Assembly (NCBI GenBank): GCA_049322335.1
Contig: JBMORL010000116.1
Coordinates: forward strand, 1-55,657
From: JBMORL01 sp049322335
GTDB lineage: Bacteria; Bacteroidota; Bacteroidia; Flavobacteriales_D; UBA2798
Length of the DNA: 55,657 bases
Reading direction: 5' to 3'
A program made the position numbers and the translations under genes. Below the pieces are notes generated by a model. The model ran no database searches and was not told the DNA's origin. It saw only the letters and a program-made list of their open reading frames with translations. Below, in pieces: positions 49,101 through 55,657 of the stretch (positions are counted from its first letter, which is position 1; every line of letters starts with the position of its first letter).

Positions 49101-49833
49101 AAGCTAAAATATATATTGAAAGATCCTTCTGAATAATGTATTCACCATTCAGTTTTTTACAAAACTCTTGAAACTTATTATCTTTCTTCAATTTAAACAT
49201 CGCCACTGCTGTATTGTCTTTTACATTTCGGTAACAGCCGGGTTGGTTTAATTCGTGGGAGGAAAGTCCTGTTCCTGCAGCGGGAGAATAGGGTTGAATG
49301 GTGTAGCCTTTGTACAATAATCCTTTATCATAAATGCGTTTCAGCAACCACCAAACCGATTCGATGTATTTGTTTTCGTAAGTGATGTAGGGATCATTCA
49401 TATCCACCCAATAACCCATTTTGCGTGTGAGGTCGTTCCACACACCGGTATATTTCATCACCGCTTTACGGCAGGCATTGTTGTACTCTTCGATAGTGAT
49501 TTTTTTCCCGATATCTTCTTTGGTAATACCCATCTCCTTCTCCACCCCGAGTTCTATGGGCAGCCCGTGCGTATCCCAGCCGGCTTTGCGATTTACCTTA
49601 TAGCCTTTCAGGGTTTTATACCGGCAAAAAATATCTTTAATGGAACGGGCCATCACGTGGTGAATCCCGGGCATTCCGTTGGCGCTGGGAGGGCCTTCGT
49701 AAAACACAAATGGTTTATTGTTTTCGCGAATAGAAATACTGGCAGCAAAGGTGTTTTCCCTGTCCCATTTCTGTAAAACTTCATCTGCCAGTCCCGGCAG
49801 GTCGAGTTGTTTGTATTCGCGGTATTTGTTCAT
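46195..49833 (-). CDS. ileS: Isoleucyl-tRNA synthetase, type 2, with two repeat insertions
   Basis: IleRS charges tRNA(Ile) and edits mischarged valine. The length is 1212 residues, longer than I expect for this phylum. The class I signature near the N-terminus reads SANGMPGIHHVMARSIKD: GIHH (56-59) replaces HxGH, the altered signature known from type 2 IleRS. KMSKR is intact (NGQKMSKRLGNAVDP). The CP1 editing domain has LAWTTTPWTLPSN and TTEDGTGIVHIAPTFGADD. Two in-frame insertions encode SPSPREKGPGDEA (residues 364-377) and SPSPRERGPGGEA (692-705), each from a palindromic DNA repeat. Bases 48841-49020 are only 28% G+C (51 of 180 counted), against 47% just upstream. First gene of the ileS-dksA-lspA operon. 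Confidence 0.96.
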   Translation of the reverse strand: MNKYREYKQLDLPGLADEVLQKWDRENTFAASISIRENNKPFVFYEGPPSANGMPGIHHVMARSIKDIFCRYKTLKGYKVNRKAGWDTHGLPIELGVEKEMGITKEDIGKKITIEEYNNACRKAVMKYTGVWNDLTRKMGYWVDMNDPYITYENKYIESVWWLLKRIYDKGLLYKGYTIQPYSPAAGTGLSSHELNQPGCYRNVKDNTAVAMFKLKKDNKFQEFCKKLNGEYIIQKDLSIYILAWTTTPWTLPSNTALAIGEKINYFLVLTLHPQYKTPCVCIVAENVFNNFFISKLAFTGDEHYKYLEQEKDYLKKLEYLNKHDLLPKKGQPYGVSFGHCYGHFLIDLQYEQLLPYAKPLSISSPSPREKGPGDEAAFRVIPGDFVTTEDGTGIVHIAPTFGADDMRVAKEAGVPPMLVADENGKPVPLVDLQGRFRKEMQDDVFGFAGEYVKEQYLSEKEKEVELVKQKEKLKGIIADTSRLNYLSVDERIILKLQLEGKLFKKEKYEHNYPHCWRTDKPVLYYPLDSWFIKIPAVRDRMAELNKTINWKPESTGTGRFGNWLESANDWNLSRSRYWGIPLPIWRSEDGEEKCIGSAEELRNECAKSVSAGLMKKNPMENFIPGDFSEKNYNTFDLHRPYSDEIILVSSKGKPMKRELDLIDVWFDSGAMPYAQFHFPFENKELYPQSFLSPSPRERGPGGEASEAFPADFIAEGVDQTRGWFYTLHAIGTLCFDSVAYKNVVSNGLVLDKNGQKMSKRLGNAVDPFETLKKYGPDATRWYMITNAAPWENLKFDLEGISETQRKFFRAFYNSYAFFALYANIDGFTFKEAEIPIEKRPEIDRWIISKLNSLVKTVDAALAGYEPTRAGREMEEFVLDHLSNWYVRLCRRRFWKGEYTDDKIAAYQTLYTCLETLSVLSSSIAPFFSEKIFCDLNEVTKRHKVNSVHLADFPLVDEKHIDIYLEEKMALAQKISSMVLSLRKNKNIKVRQPLQKIMVPVLSEKFREQLKAVEEIILSEVNVKEQEYLPEDSDILVKTIKPNFKTLGARYKQLMKPIAAAVNAFGKKEIAILERDGKFELNVDNQQVVLGLEDVEITPKDVPGWLVASEGGITVALDISITTELREEGLAREVVNRIQNLRKDKGFDVTDKILIKIHPHPSINDAIKHNLNYICSETLASSLELVDLQTDKSNEVEVDEGVFTRITISKAN
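47721..47758 (-). repeat. Palindromic repeat inside ileS, copy 1
   Basis: 38 bp identical to 23883-23920. On the coding strand it reads in frame as SPSPRERGPGGEA. It lies just before the conserved DFIAEGVDQTRGWF catalytic segment, where other IleRS proteins have a short loop. The sequence GAGGCC is repeated on its coding-strand 3' side, a possible trace of insertion. Confidence 0.92.
48705..48743 (-). repeat. Palindromic repeat inside ileS, copy 2
   Basis: A diverged copy (CCCCTTCTCC paired with GGAGAAGGGG) in the same orientation and same reading frame as copy 1, encoding SPSPREKGPGDEA. It lies in the editing domain, shortly before FRVIPGDFVTTEDGTG. Confidence 0.9.
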
Positions 49834-49931
49834 TTTTTCGCTGTGTACTGAAGGGGGCGAAGTTAGTGAAAAATGCGAAAAAAGGAATAGAGTAAGTGAG
49901 TTATTAAGGCATGGAGGAGTTAATTTTTACT

Positions 49932-49963
49932 CTATACCTCAATATCCCTATACCTCATATTCC
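49932..49963. repeat. 16 bp tandem duplication between ileS and the lipoprotein gene
   Basis: CTATACCTCAATATCC is followed directly by CTATACCTCATATTCC. It lies in the 165 bp divergent intergenic region, about 35 bp before the ATG at 49999, where promoter elements of that gene are expected. Confidence 0.7.
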
Positions 49964-49998
49964 TAAACAATTACTTACCTTTATCGAAAATAAATACC

Positions 49999-51021
49999 AT
50001 GAAAAAACTGATTTATTTTCCTATTACACTTTTGTTTATTGCCTGTGGCGGAGGCGATGATAAAAAAAAGGATGAGAAATCTCCGGAAACAAAAACAGAC
50101 ACCACTTCTGTGGATACGGTGGCTGAAGTAGTGGATACGCTTTATATTATTCCCGATTACAAAAACCCGTATCCTTCATCACTGAAAGGGGATGAGAAAA
50201 AGCTTTTTAAAAAATATTTTACCGATAGTCTCGTAGCAGAAACGTTTGCCATGCGTCATTCGTTTGATTCCATCACTACAGAAAAACAAATGCGTATTTA
50301 TTATGATTACCTGATGGCATTTAAAAGGCGGATGACCGACTATTTTGGTTCGGATGCAGCCATTGATAAATGGATTGATGCCAATGAAGGAAAAGGTGTT
50401 GCTTCGCAGATGATGCCTGAGGAAAAATGGGACTTATCAAGCGACTATGTTTATAAAGGCACGGAGGAACTGGAAAAACTGGATATTTATTTTGACGGCC
50501 TGAGAGTGGGTTGCGTTGCGGAATGCACTATGCTGAACTATGACCTGGTGAGTGATGAGTTATTTGTAAAGGCGAAAGAAACCGAAGGAAAAGCAGATGA
50601 TGATTTCTTTGCTTTTTTTATCGATTATCACACCGGGGAATGGGATCCTGAAACAATGAATGCAAAATATTTTAAAGCTACGTGGGATCTTGGCGGAGAA
50701 AGTATGCTCGGTGATGGCTCACACCTGGATTATCTGAAATCCATTGATCAGATGCTGGAGGGAAGCAAACTATTCGAATTACAAATAAAAAACTACCGCG
50801 AGTGGTGTATTTCAGATATCACCCAATGGCATATTTTTGCATTGGGAACAGACAAAATTATTCCCGAAGTGGAAAAGATTATCAAAGAAGTAAAGCTGTC
50901 TGCTGAAGAGAAAAAAGAAATGGAGAAAAGAAAAAAGGAATTCAGGGAACATAAAGTAAACAGCGAAACAGGAGAAGGATTGCAGGTGGGATGTGAGACG
51001 GGAGATTGTATTTATGGGTAG
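49999..51021 (+). CDS. Hypothetical lipoprotein (340 residues)
   Basis: A lipoprotein signal (MKKLIYFPITLLFIACGGGD) with lipobox FIAC. The mature part is largely helical and acidic (LFKKYFTDSLVAETFAMRHS, YYDYLMAFKRRMTDYFGSDA), with a conserved-looking CVAECTML segment and a C-terminus with two more Cys (LQVGCETGDCIYG). The four Cys could form two disulfides in the periplasm. No family recognised. Confidence 0.7.
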   Translation: MKKLIYFPITLLFIACGGGDDKKKDEKSPETKTDTTSVDTVAEVVDTLYIIPDYKNPYPSSLKGDEKKLFKKYFTDSLVAETFAMRHSFDSITTEKQMRIYYDYLMAFKRRMTDYFGSDAAIDKWIDANEGKGVASQMMPEEKWDLSSDYVYKGTEELEKLDIYFDGLRVGCVAECTMLNYDLVSDELFVKAKETEGKADDDFFAFFIDYHTGEWDPETMNAKYFKATWDLGGESMLGDGSHLDYLKSIDQMLEGSKLFELQIKNYREWCISDITQWHIFALGTDKIIPEVEKIIKEVKLSAEEKKEMEKRKKEFREHKVNSETGEGLQVGCETGDCIYG

Positions 51022-51136
51022 GGGTTTTTTGGTCATTAGTCAATAGGTATTAGGTATTGGATATGGGGGAATTGCTGATAAATAAATGATGTGGATGGTA
51101 AAATAACCGGATGATTAATTTTTAAATGCGAATTAT

Positions 51137-51538
51137 ATGAAAAAAATTACAGGAATTATTTTGTGTATATCAATGATTTCGTGCATTGGAACCAAAAAAA
51201 CCGTTGAAGTGAAAGACGCACCCATTGTAAAAACCTATGACGAACTGAAAATCCATATTAGCAAAGACATCATTGCAGAAGGTACGCTGCTGATGGAAAA
51301 ATTTGTTGACAAAGGCGGAAGGGAACATGAGTCGTATGAATTCTGGCTGGAAATGGATGGAGGAAACAAAGTGAAAGTACGCAATGTAGGTGAAGCGATG
51401 TCGAAAGAACCTTTTACGCATAAGGTGCATATGGCGTGCAAAGTGTTTTACGGAAATATAGATTCGGATGATCCCAAAGTGCAATCGCGCGTGGGTTATC
51501 GTTTGGATTTTACTACTGTAACGATCATCGACCGTTAA
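51137..51538 (+). CDS. Small hypothetical lipoprotein (133 residues)
   Basis: A signal peptide with lipobox (MKKITGIILCISMISCIGTK) and a small beta-rich domain (IAEGTLLMEKFVDKGGREHE, YGNIDSDDPKVQSRVGYRLD). It could be an OB- or calycin-like fold, but this is a guess. It precedes hemJ by 3 bp, so the two share a transcript. The interval before it (51022-51136) carries the short repeats GGTATTAGGTATTGG and nothing else. Confidence 0.62.
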   Translation: MKKITGIILCISMISCIGTKKTVEVKDAPIVKTYDELKIHISKDIIAEGTLLMEKFVDKGGREHESYEFWLEMDGGNKVKVRNVGEAMSKEPFTHKVHMACKVFYGNIDSDDPKVQSRVGYRLDFTTVTIIDR

Positions 51539-51541
51539 TAC

Positions 51542-52075
51542 ATGTATTACGAGATCATCAAATCACTGCACATTATTTTTGTGGTCACCTGGTTTGCGGG
51601 ATTATTTTATATCGTGCGTTTGTTTATTTATGACGTGGAGGCGGCAAACGAAGCAAATCCGAAAAAAGAAATTCTTCAGCGGCAATACCGGCAGATGCAA
51701 AAACGCCTGTGGTATGGCATCACCTGGCCTTCGATGTTTCTTACGCTTACTTTCGGCACGTGGATGATCGCGCTTAATCCCGATTTACTTAAAATGGGAT
51801 TTATGCATGTGAAACTAACTCTTGTGGCATTGCTTGTAGTTTATCATTGCTACTGTCATCTTGTTTTCATGTCGCTGAAAAACGGAGAGAATAAATACAC
51901 TTCACATGGTTTGCGTTTGCTGAACGAAGTTGCCACGCTTTTTCTTGTAGCCATTGTTTTTGTGATTGTGATGAAGAATAACATCAATTATCTCTACCTC
52001 GGATTGGGAATGACCGGCCTGGCGGTGTTGACTTATGCGGGAGTTGTGGCCTACAGAAAAAAAAGAAAAAAATGA
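51542..52075 (+). CDS. hemJ: Protoporphyrinogen IX oxidase HemJ (UPF0093/CopD-like)
   Basis: HemJ oxidises protoporphyrinogen IX in the membrane, the penultimate step of the protoporphyrin branch of haem synthesis. The 177-residue protein has four to five membrane helices and the family start YEIIKSLHIIFVVTWFAGLF followed by YIVRLFIYDVEA. His10 of SLHII and Lys in MHVKLTLVALL match conserved residues of the family. The N-terminus fixes the start. Other haem genes are not in the window. Confidence 0.88.
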   Translation: MYYEIIKSLHIIFVVTWFAGLFYIVRLFIYDVEAANEANPKKEILQRQYRQMQKRLWYGITWPSMFLTLTFGTWMIALNPDLLKMGFMHVKLTLVALLVVYHCYCHLVFMSLKNGENKYTSHGLRLLNEVATLFLVAIVFVIVMKNNINYLYLGLGMTGLAVLTYAGVVAYRKKRKK

Positions 52076-52256
52076 TTTTATCACAAATAAAAACCTGTGT
52101 TCATCAGCAAACTTTTTCCTGCTTTAGCAAAAATATGCAGGAAAATAGTACCGTGAATGGTTTCCCGCAGATGGCGCAGATTTTCGCAGAAGGTATCGAT
52201 TATCCATTTTTTCCTGTCTTATATCTAACATCTCTTCATCTAATCTCTCCCTATCT

Positions 52257-53264
52257 ATGATCTTGGTAACAGGTGGAACAGGTTTAGTGGGATCACATCT
52301 TTTATTCCGGCTGGCGCAGGGAGCAAATCCTGTTCGTGCTATAAAGCGCACATCTTCCAATACAGAACTGGTAAAAAAAATATTCGGTTATTATTCTGCC
52401 GAAGGAGAAAAATTGTTTTCAAAAATTGAATGGGTAGAAGGAGATGTGACTGACATTTTTTCGCTGGAAGATGCGTTGGAAGGAGTGGAAAAAGTGTATC
52501 ACTGTGCGGCTATCGTTTCTTTCGATCCGCGTGACCAGGCGAAAATGGAAAAAACAAATGCCGAAGGAACCGCCAACGTGGTGAATGCCTGCCTGGATGC
52601 TAAAGTGAAAAAACTGTGTTATGTAAGTTCTGTAGCAGCATTGGGAAGAACGAGGGATAATTCTGAACTAATTGATGAGAACACGCAATGGAAAACTTCG
52701 CCCGAAAATTCATTTTACGCTATAACCAAATACAATGCCGAACGTGAAGTATGGCGCGGTGCTGAAGAAGGGCTGGACGTAGTGATGGTAAATCCCTGTG
52801 TGATTATCGGTCCGTCTGACTGGAATGTAAGCAGCTCAATGATGTTTCGCGTGGCATATAACGGTTTGAAGATATACGCAGAAGGAAGCAATGCCTTTGT
52901 AGACGTGCGCGATGTGGCAGAGTGTATGGAAAAACTGATGGAAAGTGAAATCAAGAGCGAACGTTTTCTTACCACTTCGGAAAATCTTCCTTTCAAAAAA
53001 GTGTTTGATACGGTTTTGCGCGAATTCGGGAAAAAAGAAACCCGTATAAAAGTACGTCCCTGGATGAGCGCTGTAGGATGGCGGGTGGAAAAATGGAAAA
53101 CAAAAGTTTTCGGAGGCCAGCCACGTATCACGAGAGAAACGGCTATGGCGGCACATCAGCACTACTGTTACAGCAGTGAAAAAATAAAAAATCGTTTAGG
53201 ACATCAGTTTATTCCTGTTGAGGAAGCAGTTAAGAATGCCTGCGGGTTTTATAAACAAAAATAG
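52257..53264 (+). CDS. NAD-dependent epimerase/dehydratase (extended SDR)
   Basis: 335 residues with the NAD(P)-binding motif ILVTGGTGLVGSHLLFRL and the catalytic YAITKYNAE (YxxxK), with Ser in CYVSSVAALG. The SDR core continues with VMVNPCVIIGPSDWNVSS and FVDVRDVAECM. It resembles dihydroflavonol-reductase-like or NAD-epimerase proteins of Bacteroidota; the substrate cannot be told. The ATG follows a CT-rich leader (52220-52256) which shares words with the region near panC. Confidence 0.87.
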   Translation: MILVTGGTGLVGSHLLFRLAQGANPVRAIKRTSSNTELVKKIFGYYSAEGEKLFSKIEWVEGDVTDIFSLEDALEGVEKVYHCAAIVSFDPRDQAKMEKTNAEGTANVVNACLDAKVKKLCYVSSVAALGRTRDNSELIDENTQWKTSPENSFYAITKYNAEREVWRGAEEGLDVVMVNPCVIIGPSDWNVSSSMMFRVAYNGLKIYAEGSNAFVDVRDVAECMEKLMESEIKSERFLTTSENLPFKKVFDTVLREFGKKETRIKVRPWMSAVGWRVEKWKTKVFGGQPRITRETAMAAHQHYCYSSEKIKNRLGHQFIPVEEAVKNACGFYKQK

Positions 53265-53265
53265 C

Positions 53266-53404
53266 GGTGGCTTCGGGACGCGCCTGTCCTCCCCATTAAC
53301 TCCTCAGCCACCGGTGTATTCAAAAAAATTAATTCCGAAAAATTAAGTAATAAAAACGAAAGCGGTGACTGCCTGTCCCGCAGATGCGGGAAGTGGCCCG
53401 CGGG
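53266..53404. repeat. Group of small palindromes after the epimerase gene
   Basis: CGGTGGCT (53266-53273) pairs with AGCCACCG (53306-53313); TCCCGCA pairs with TGCGGGA (53376-53391); CCCGCGGG is at 53397-53404. The word AGCGGTG occurs at both 53264 and 53361. The 53265-53434 interval has no gene. A possible two-way transcription end between the converging genes, or a dispersed repeat. Confidence 0.5.
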
Positions 53405-53434
53405 GAGGGATTGCAGCGCACCGAAGGCACCGGC

Positions 53435-54886
53435 TTAATTGGAAAGTAATATTTCCCTTAACTCCTGCAGCGAATCAATTCTTTTCACCACTTCCATATC
53501 AAATCCCATTTCGGGAGTGGAGTTTTCTTTCAGAAAATTGTAATCGATGGCGGACATATCTTTTGTATCGAACATCACCACATAATTCTCAGGAAGAAGA
53601 GCAAACAGTTTTCCTTTTTTTCCGGGATAGAGAAAGAACCGGTTACGGTCGTTGTAATTAAACTTTACAAGCGTGCGGTTGGTTTCGTCCACGTAATAAA
53701 TATCTGTTTTTTTGTCATCTGTTTTCCTGTCATATGTAAATAAGGCGCGTACCGTTATACGGCCTTCTTCCTTCATGTATTTTCCAAATGTGTATATACC
53801 TAATTTATTAATCTCAAAAGTGCGATACACTTCTGCCAGTGCTTTTTGAGTATCTTCCTCTTCTTTTAATTTTTTTACCGCATTATCATAGGCTGATTTC
53901 CATTCTTCAGGTTTTTTGGTAAAAAGATCTTTTATCGGCATCACAGCTTCCATCAGAAAAAAATCTTCGTAACCGCTTTTATGTTTTAAATTGATCTGAT
54001 ACGTGTATCCCGATTTATGTGTAAGCGTAGTTGTCGCTTCTGCTGCCCATTCGGGAAAATCGGTGCCGGTTAAACTTTTCCATACCATCATGGAGGCCAG
54101 GTATTTTTTTCCGCGGAATTCGATGGATTCGTAATTATACATATTGCTCCACGTTAATCCGTATTCCTTTACTTTTTTCTGAAAATCGGGATTGTTTTTA
54201 TTTTTTTTAACTTCCGCTTCCTTATCGTTAAGCATTACATCAAGAGCAGCCATATAATTCAAAACAAAATAATCGCGCCCCAGCGGAATTTTTAATGCGA
54301 GTACATTGGTATTTTGTTTTTTCTTTCCGGTTTCAATTCCTCCCGCATCGCATACGTAGTGCCAGTTGCGGGTAACCTGTTCATCGAGGTAGAAAAAATG
54401 AAAATCATTTCTCTCGGTTTCTCCGCCAAAAGAAATAGTGATGGTTTTCCCTGAATCTACATAAACGGTTTTATTATCCTGCCGGGCATGTATTTCAAAT
54501 GACCCTGCTGTTTCAAAGCGTTTCATCATTCCGGCAGCATCATAATCTAACGGAATTCCTGCTGCAAAATGAGAAGCGGCATCGTGCATCTCGCGGTAAG
54601 AAATCTGTACCTCCCCGCTAACAGGCTGGCGGAGGCTATCCACCATCACGCCTGCTGGCACACGAATGGACGTGCCCAGTGAATTCTGAATATAAATATT
54701 AGCTCCGCTGTCGGCATTAAAAGTATGGTTCTCAAAAACTGGATCAAGTTCGGGAACCGGAGGAATTACTAACGGTGGTTGGACTATAGTAACCGGGTTA
54801 TCTTTTTTCTTTTCAGGTGTTTCTTTTTTTTCACCGCCACAGGAGAAGAGAAGAATTATTGCGAAAAGTGCGGTGATTTTTTTCAT
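53435..54886 (-). CDS. Large hypothetical lipoprotein
   Basis: 483 residues with a lipoprotein signal (MKKITALFAIILLFSCGGEK) and a Pro-rich linker (VQPPLVIPPVPELDP). The N-terminal third has SIRVPAGVMVDSLRQPVSGE, VQISYREMHDAASHFAAGIP and FETAGSFEIHARQDNKTVYV; this layout (a Val-Pro start, IxYRE, GIP, AGxFE) recurs in a Bacteroidota surface-protein domain I know only by appearance. The rest is mixed. The stop is 27 bp upstream of the gene at 54914 in reading order, so the two are one operon. Confidence 0.72.
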   Translation of the reverse strand: MKKITALFAIILLFSCGGEKKETPEKKKDNPVTIVQPPLVIPPVPELDPVFENHTFNADSGANIYIQNSLGTSIRVPAGVMVDSLRQPVSGEVQISYREMHDAASHFAAGIPLDYDAAGMMKRFETAGSFEIHARQDNKTVYVDSGKTITISFGGETERNDFHFFYLDEQVTRNWHYVCDAGGIETGKKKQNTNVLALKIPLGRDYFVLNYMAALDVMLNDKEAEVKKNKNNPDFQKKVKEYGLTWSNMYNYESIEFRGKKYLASMMVWKSLTGTDFPEWAAEATTTLTHKSGYTYQINLKHKSGYEDFFLMEAVMPIKDLFTKKPEEWKSAYDNAVKKLKEEEDTQKALAEVYRTFEINKLGIYTFGKYMKEEGRITVRALFTYDRKTDDKKTDIYYVDETNRTLVKFNYNDRNRFFLYPGKKGKLFALLPENYVVMFDTKDMSAIDYNFLKENSTPEMGFDMEVVKRIDSLQELREILLSN

Positions 54887-54913
54887 ATCATTCCTGTTGG
54901 TTGAACAAATATA

Positions 54914-55609
54914 TTATTTTTTAAGATAATTTGAATAGTAGTCCCAGCTGAGCATGGCATAAGAACATTTGTTTCCCGTTTTGAATTTGGAACCATAAGG
55001 AAACTGAATGGAAGTGATATTGGAAAGAATAAATTCAGGTGATTTGTGAAAACCCGTATTATAGGCCGATGCGAGAAATTTTACGGTGATTTCTTCGGAA
55101 GGGGATTGGAGTTTGGAGAAGCGGTGTTGCATCACCTCTATAAAGCATGAAAGATAATTCAGCTGCCAGCCGAAATCTTTCATGCGTTCGAGGCGTTGTT
55201 TGCGTACGGTTGATCCGCTATCGTATACGGTGATAAAACCGTACTCCTTGCTGAGTGGCTCTCCTCCAGATGAAACGTACTCCTCCAACCTCTCCACAAA
55301 CGAAGGTTTCATCTGTAAATGGCCGATCGAGAAATCGGCCGACTTGCTACCTCCTTCTACATAGAGCCACCCGAGCGCTTCCGTCTCCAAAAAATCACTG
55401 TATGACGAATAGCGGATCAGTTCCGGGAATATAATTGCTTTAAACCAGTTTACATTCACCTGATGTTTTCGGCAAACATCAGCTATTTCTTTACTGTGCG
55501 AAAGATTAAACTGTACGGCACTGTCATAATCCGCTTCGAATTGCTGATGATAATTTCCCTTGCCACTTTGCGGTGACAGCAACATCATCAGTCCGAATAA
55601 AAAGTGCAT
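54914..55609 (-). CDS. Exported lysozyme-like protein, putative
   Basis: 231 residues with a hydrophobic start (MHFLFGLMMLLSPQS) acting as a signal. Three short lines recall lytic transglycosylases: a possible catalytic Glu in FKAIIFPELIRYSS, the loop SADFSIGHLQMKPSFVERLE (compare GLMQ) and FLASAYNTGFHKSPE (compare AYNAG). The order and spacing fit a lysozyme-like fold, but the motif set is imperfect, so activity is uncertain. It lies just upstream of the large lipoprotein on the same strand. Confidence 0.55.
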   Translation of the reverse strand: MHFLFGLMMLLSPQSGKGNYHQQFEADYDSAVQFNLSHSKEIADVCRKHQVNVNWFKAIIFPELIRYSSYSDFLETEALGWLYVEGGSKSADFSIGHLQMKPSFVERLEEYVSSGGEPLSKEYGFITVYDSGSTVRKQRLERMKDFGWQLNYLSCFIEVMQHRFSKLQSPSEEITVKFLASAYNTGFHKSPEFILSNITSIQFPYGSKFKTGNKCSYAMLSWDYYSNYLKK

Positions 55610-55657
55610 TTATCGTTTCTCTTTTTCCTTGCAGTAAAGATGGTAGGTAAAACGCAA

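Noticed and set aside
52124..52360. 78-codon minus-strand frame upstream of the epimerase gene
   Set aside because: It overlaps the start of a clear SDR gene and has no family features.
1..55657. tRNA, rRNA, CRISPR array, prophage or toxin-antitoxin module
   Set aside because: No tRNA-like GGTTCAAATCC arm with matching stems, no regular spaced repeats, no phage or integrase genes were seen by eye; a tRNA or covariance scan was not possible.

Overview
The window is a 55.7 kb piece of a draft Bacteroidota chromosome, broken by two runs of exactly 100 N (12222-12321 and 33144-33243). Evidence for the phylum: a type B type IX secretion (T9SS) sorting domain (gliding-associated CHU_C type), a type A T9SS sorting domain, DUF3078 and DUF4270 families, TonB proteins of the Bacteroidota kind, promoter elements of the TAnnTTTG type instead of TATAAT, few Shine-Dalgarno sites, and gene orders typical of the phylum (DUF177-rpmF-plsX-fabH; rfaE2-flippase-panD; panC then, divergently, a GT5-like gene-DUF4270-glmS; ileS-dksA-lspA). 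Nothing suggests a prophage, plasmid, integrase, CRISPR array or defence island. No rRNA or tRNA gene was recognised.

Layout. 1-3.2 kb (minus): pdxA, DUF177, rpmF, plsX and a fabH cut by the window edge. 3.4-6.7 kb (plus): a large secreted T9SS cargo and riboflavin synthase. 6.7-8.6 kb: two related small membrane proteins and an unrecognised membrane-anchored protein. 8.6-15.1 kb: aspS, a non-coding stretch with a decayed T9SS-type C-terminus and a tandem hairpin pair, tadA, two related secreted proteins, gap, polA. 15.2-20.5 kb (plus): a barrel-like protein, free-methionine sulfoxide reductase, an Ig-like lipoprotein, DUF3078 and SCO1/SenC proteins, two small proteins. 20.6-23 kb: two kynurenine-pathway enzymes (ACMSD and HAAO) and an unusual SDR. 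23-28.5 kb: two tonB paralogues, an OmpR-family two-component system, and a divergent T9SS cargo whose promoter carries four helically phased TTAAC boxes. 28.7-42.1 kb: TPR protein, RsmB-type methyltransferase, radA, a PagL-like lipid A deacylase, rfaE2, flippase, panD, panC, a GT5-like protein, DUF4270, glmS, and a barrel-like protein. 42.3-55.6 kb: small membrane proteins and lipoproteins, lspA, a Lys/Ala/Pro-tailed DksA-like protein, ileS, hemJ, an extended SDR, a large lipoprotein and a lysozyme-like protein.

Most genes are housekeeping: fatty acid and phospholipid initiation, B6, riboflavin, pantothenate, amino sugars, translation, DNA repair, lipoprotein maturation and LPS. The less ordinary content is (i) a short palindromic repeat found twice inside the ileS reading frame, in the same orientation and frame, and again as an inverted pair between the tonB genes, (ii) the phased TTAAC array next to the two-component system, (iii) several nested palindromic elements between genes, and (iv) enzymes whose catalytic motifs are changed (SDR without Tyr/Lys, GT5 domain without KTGGL, IleRS with GxHH).

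All product names rest on reading the translated sequence and on motif knowledge; no database search was run.
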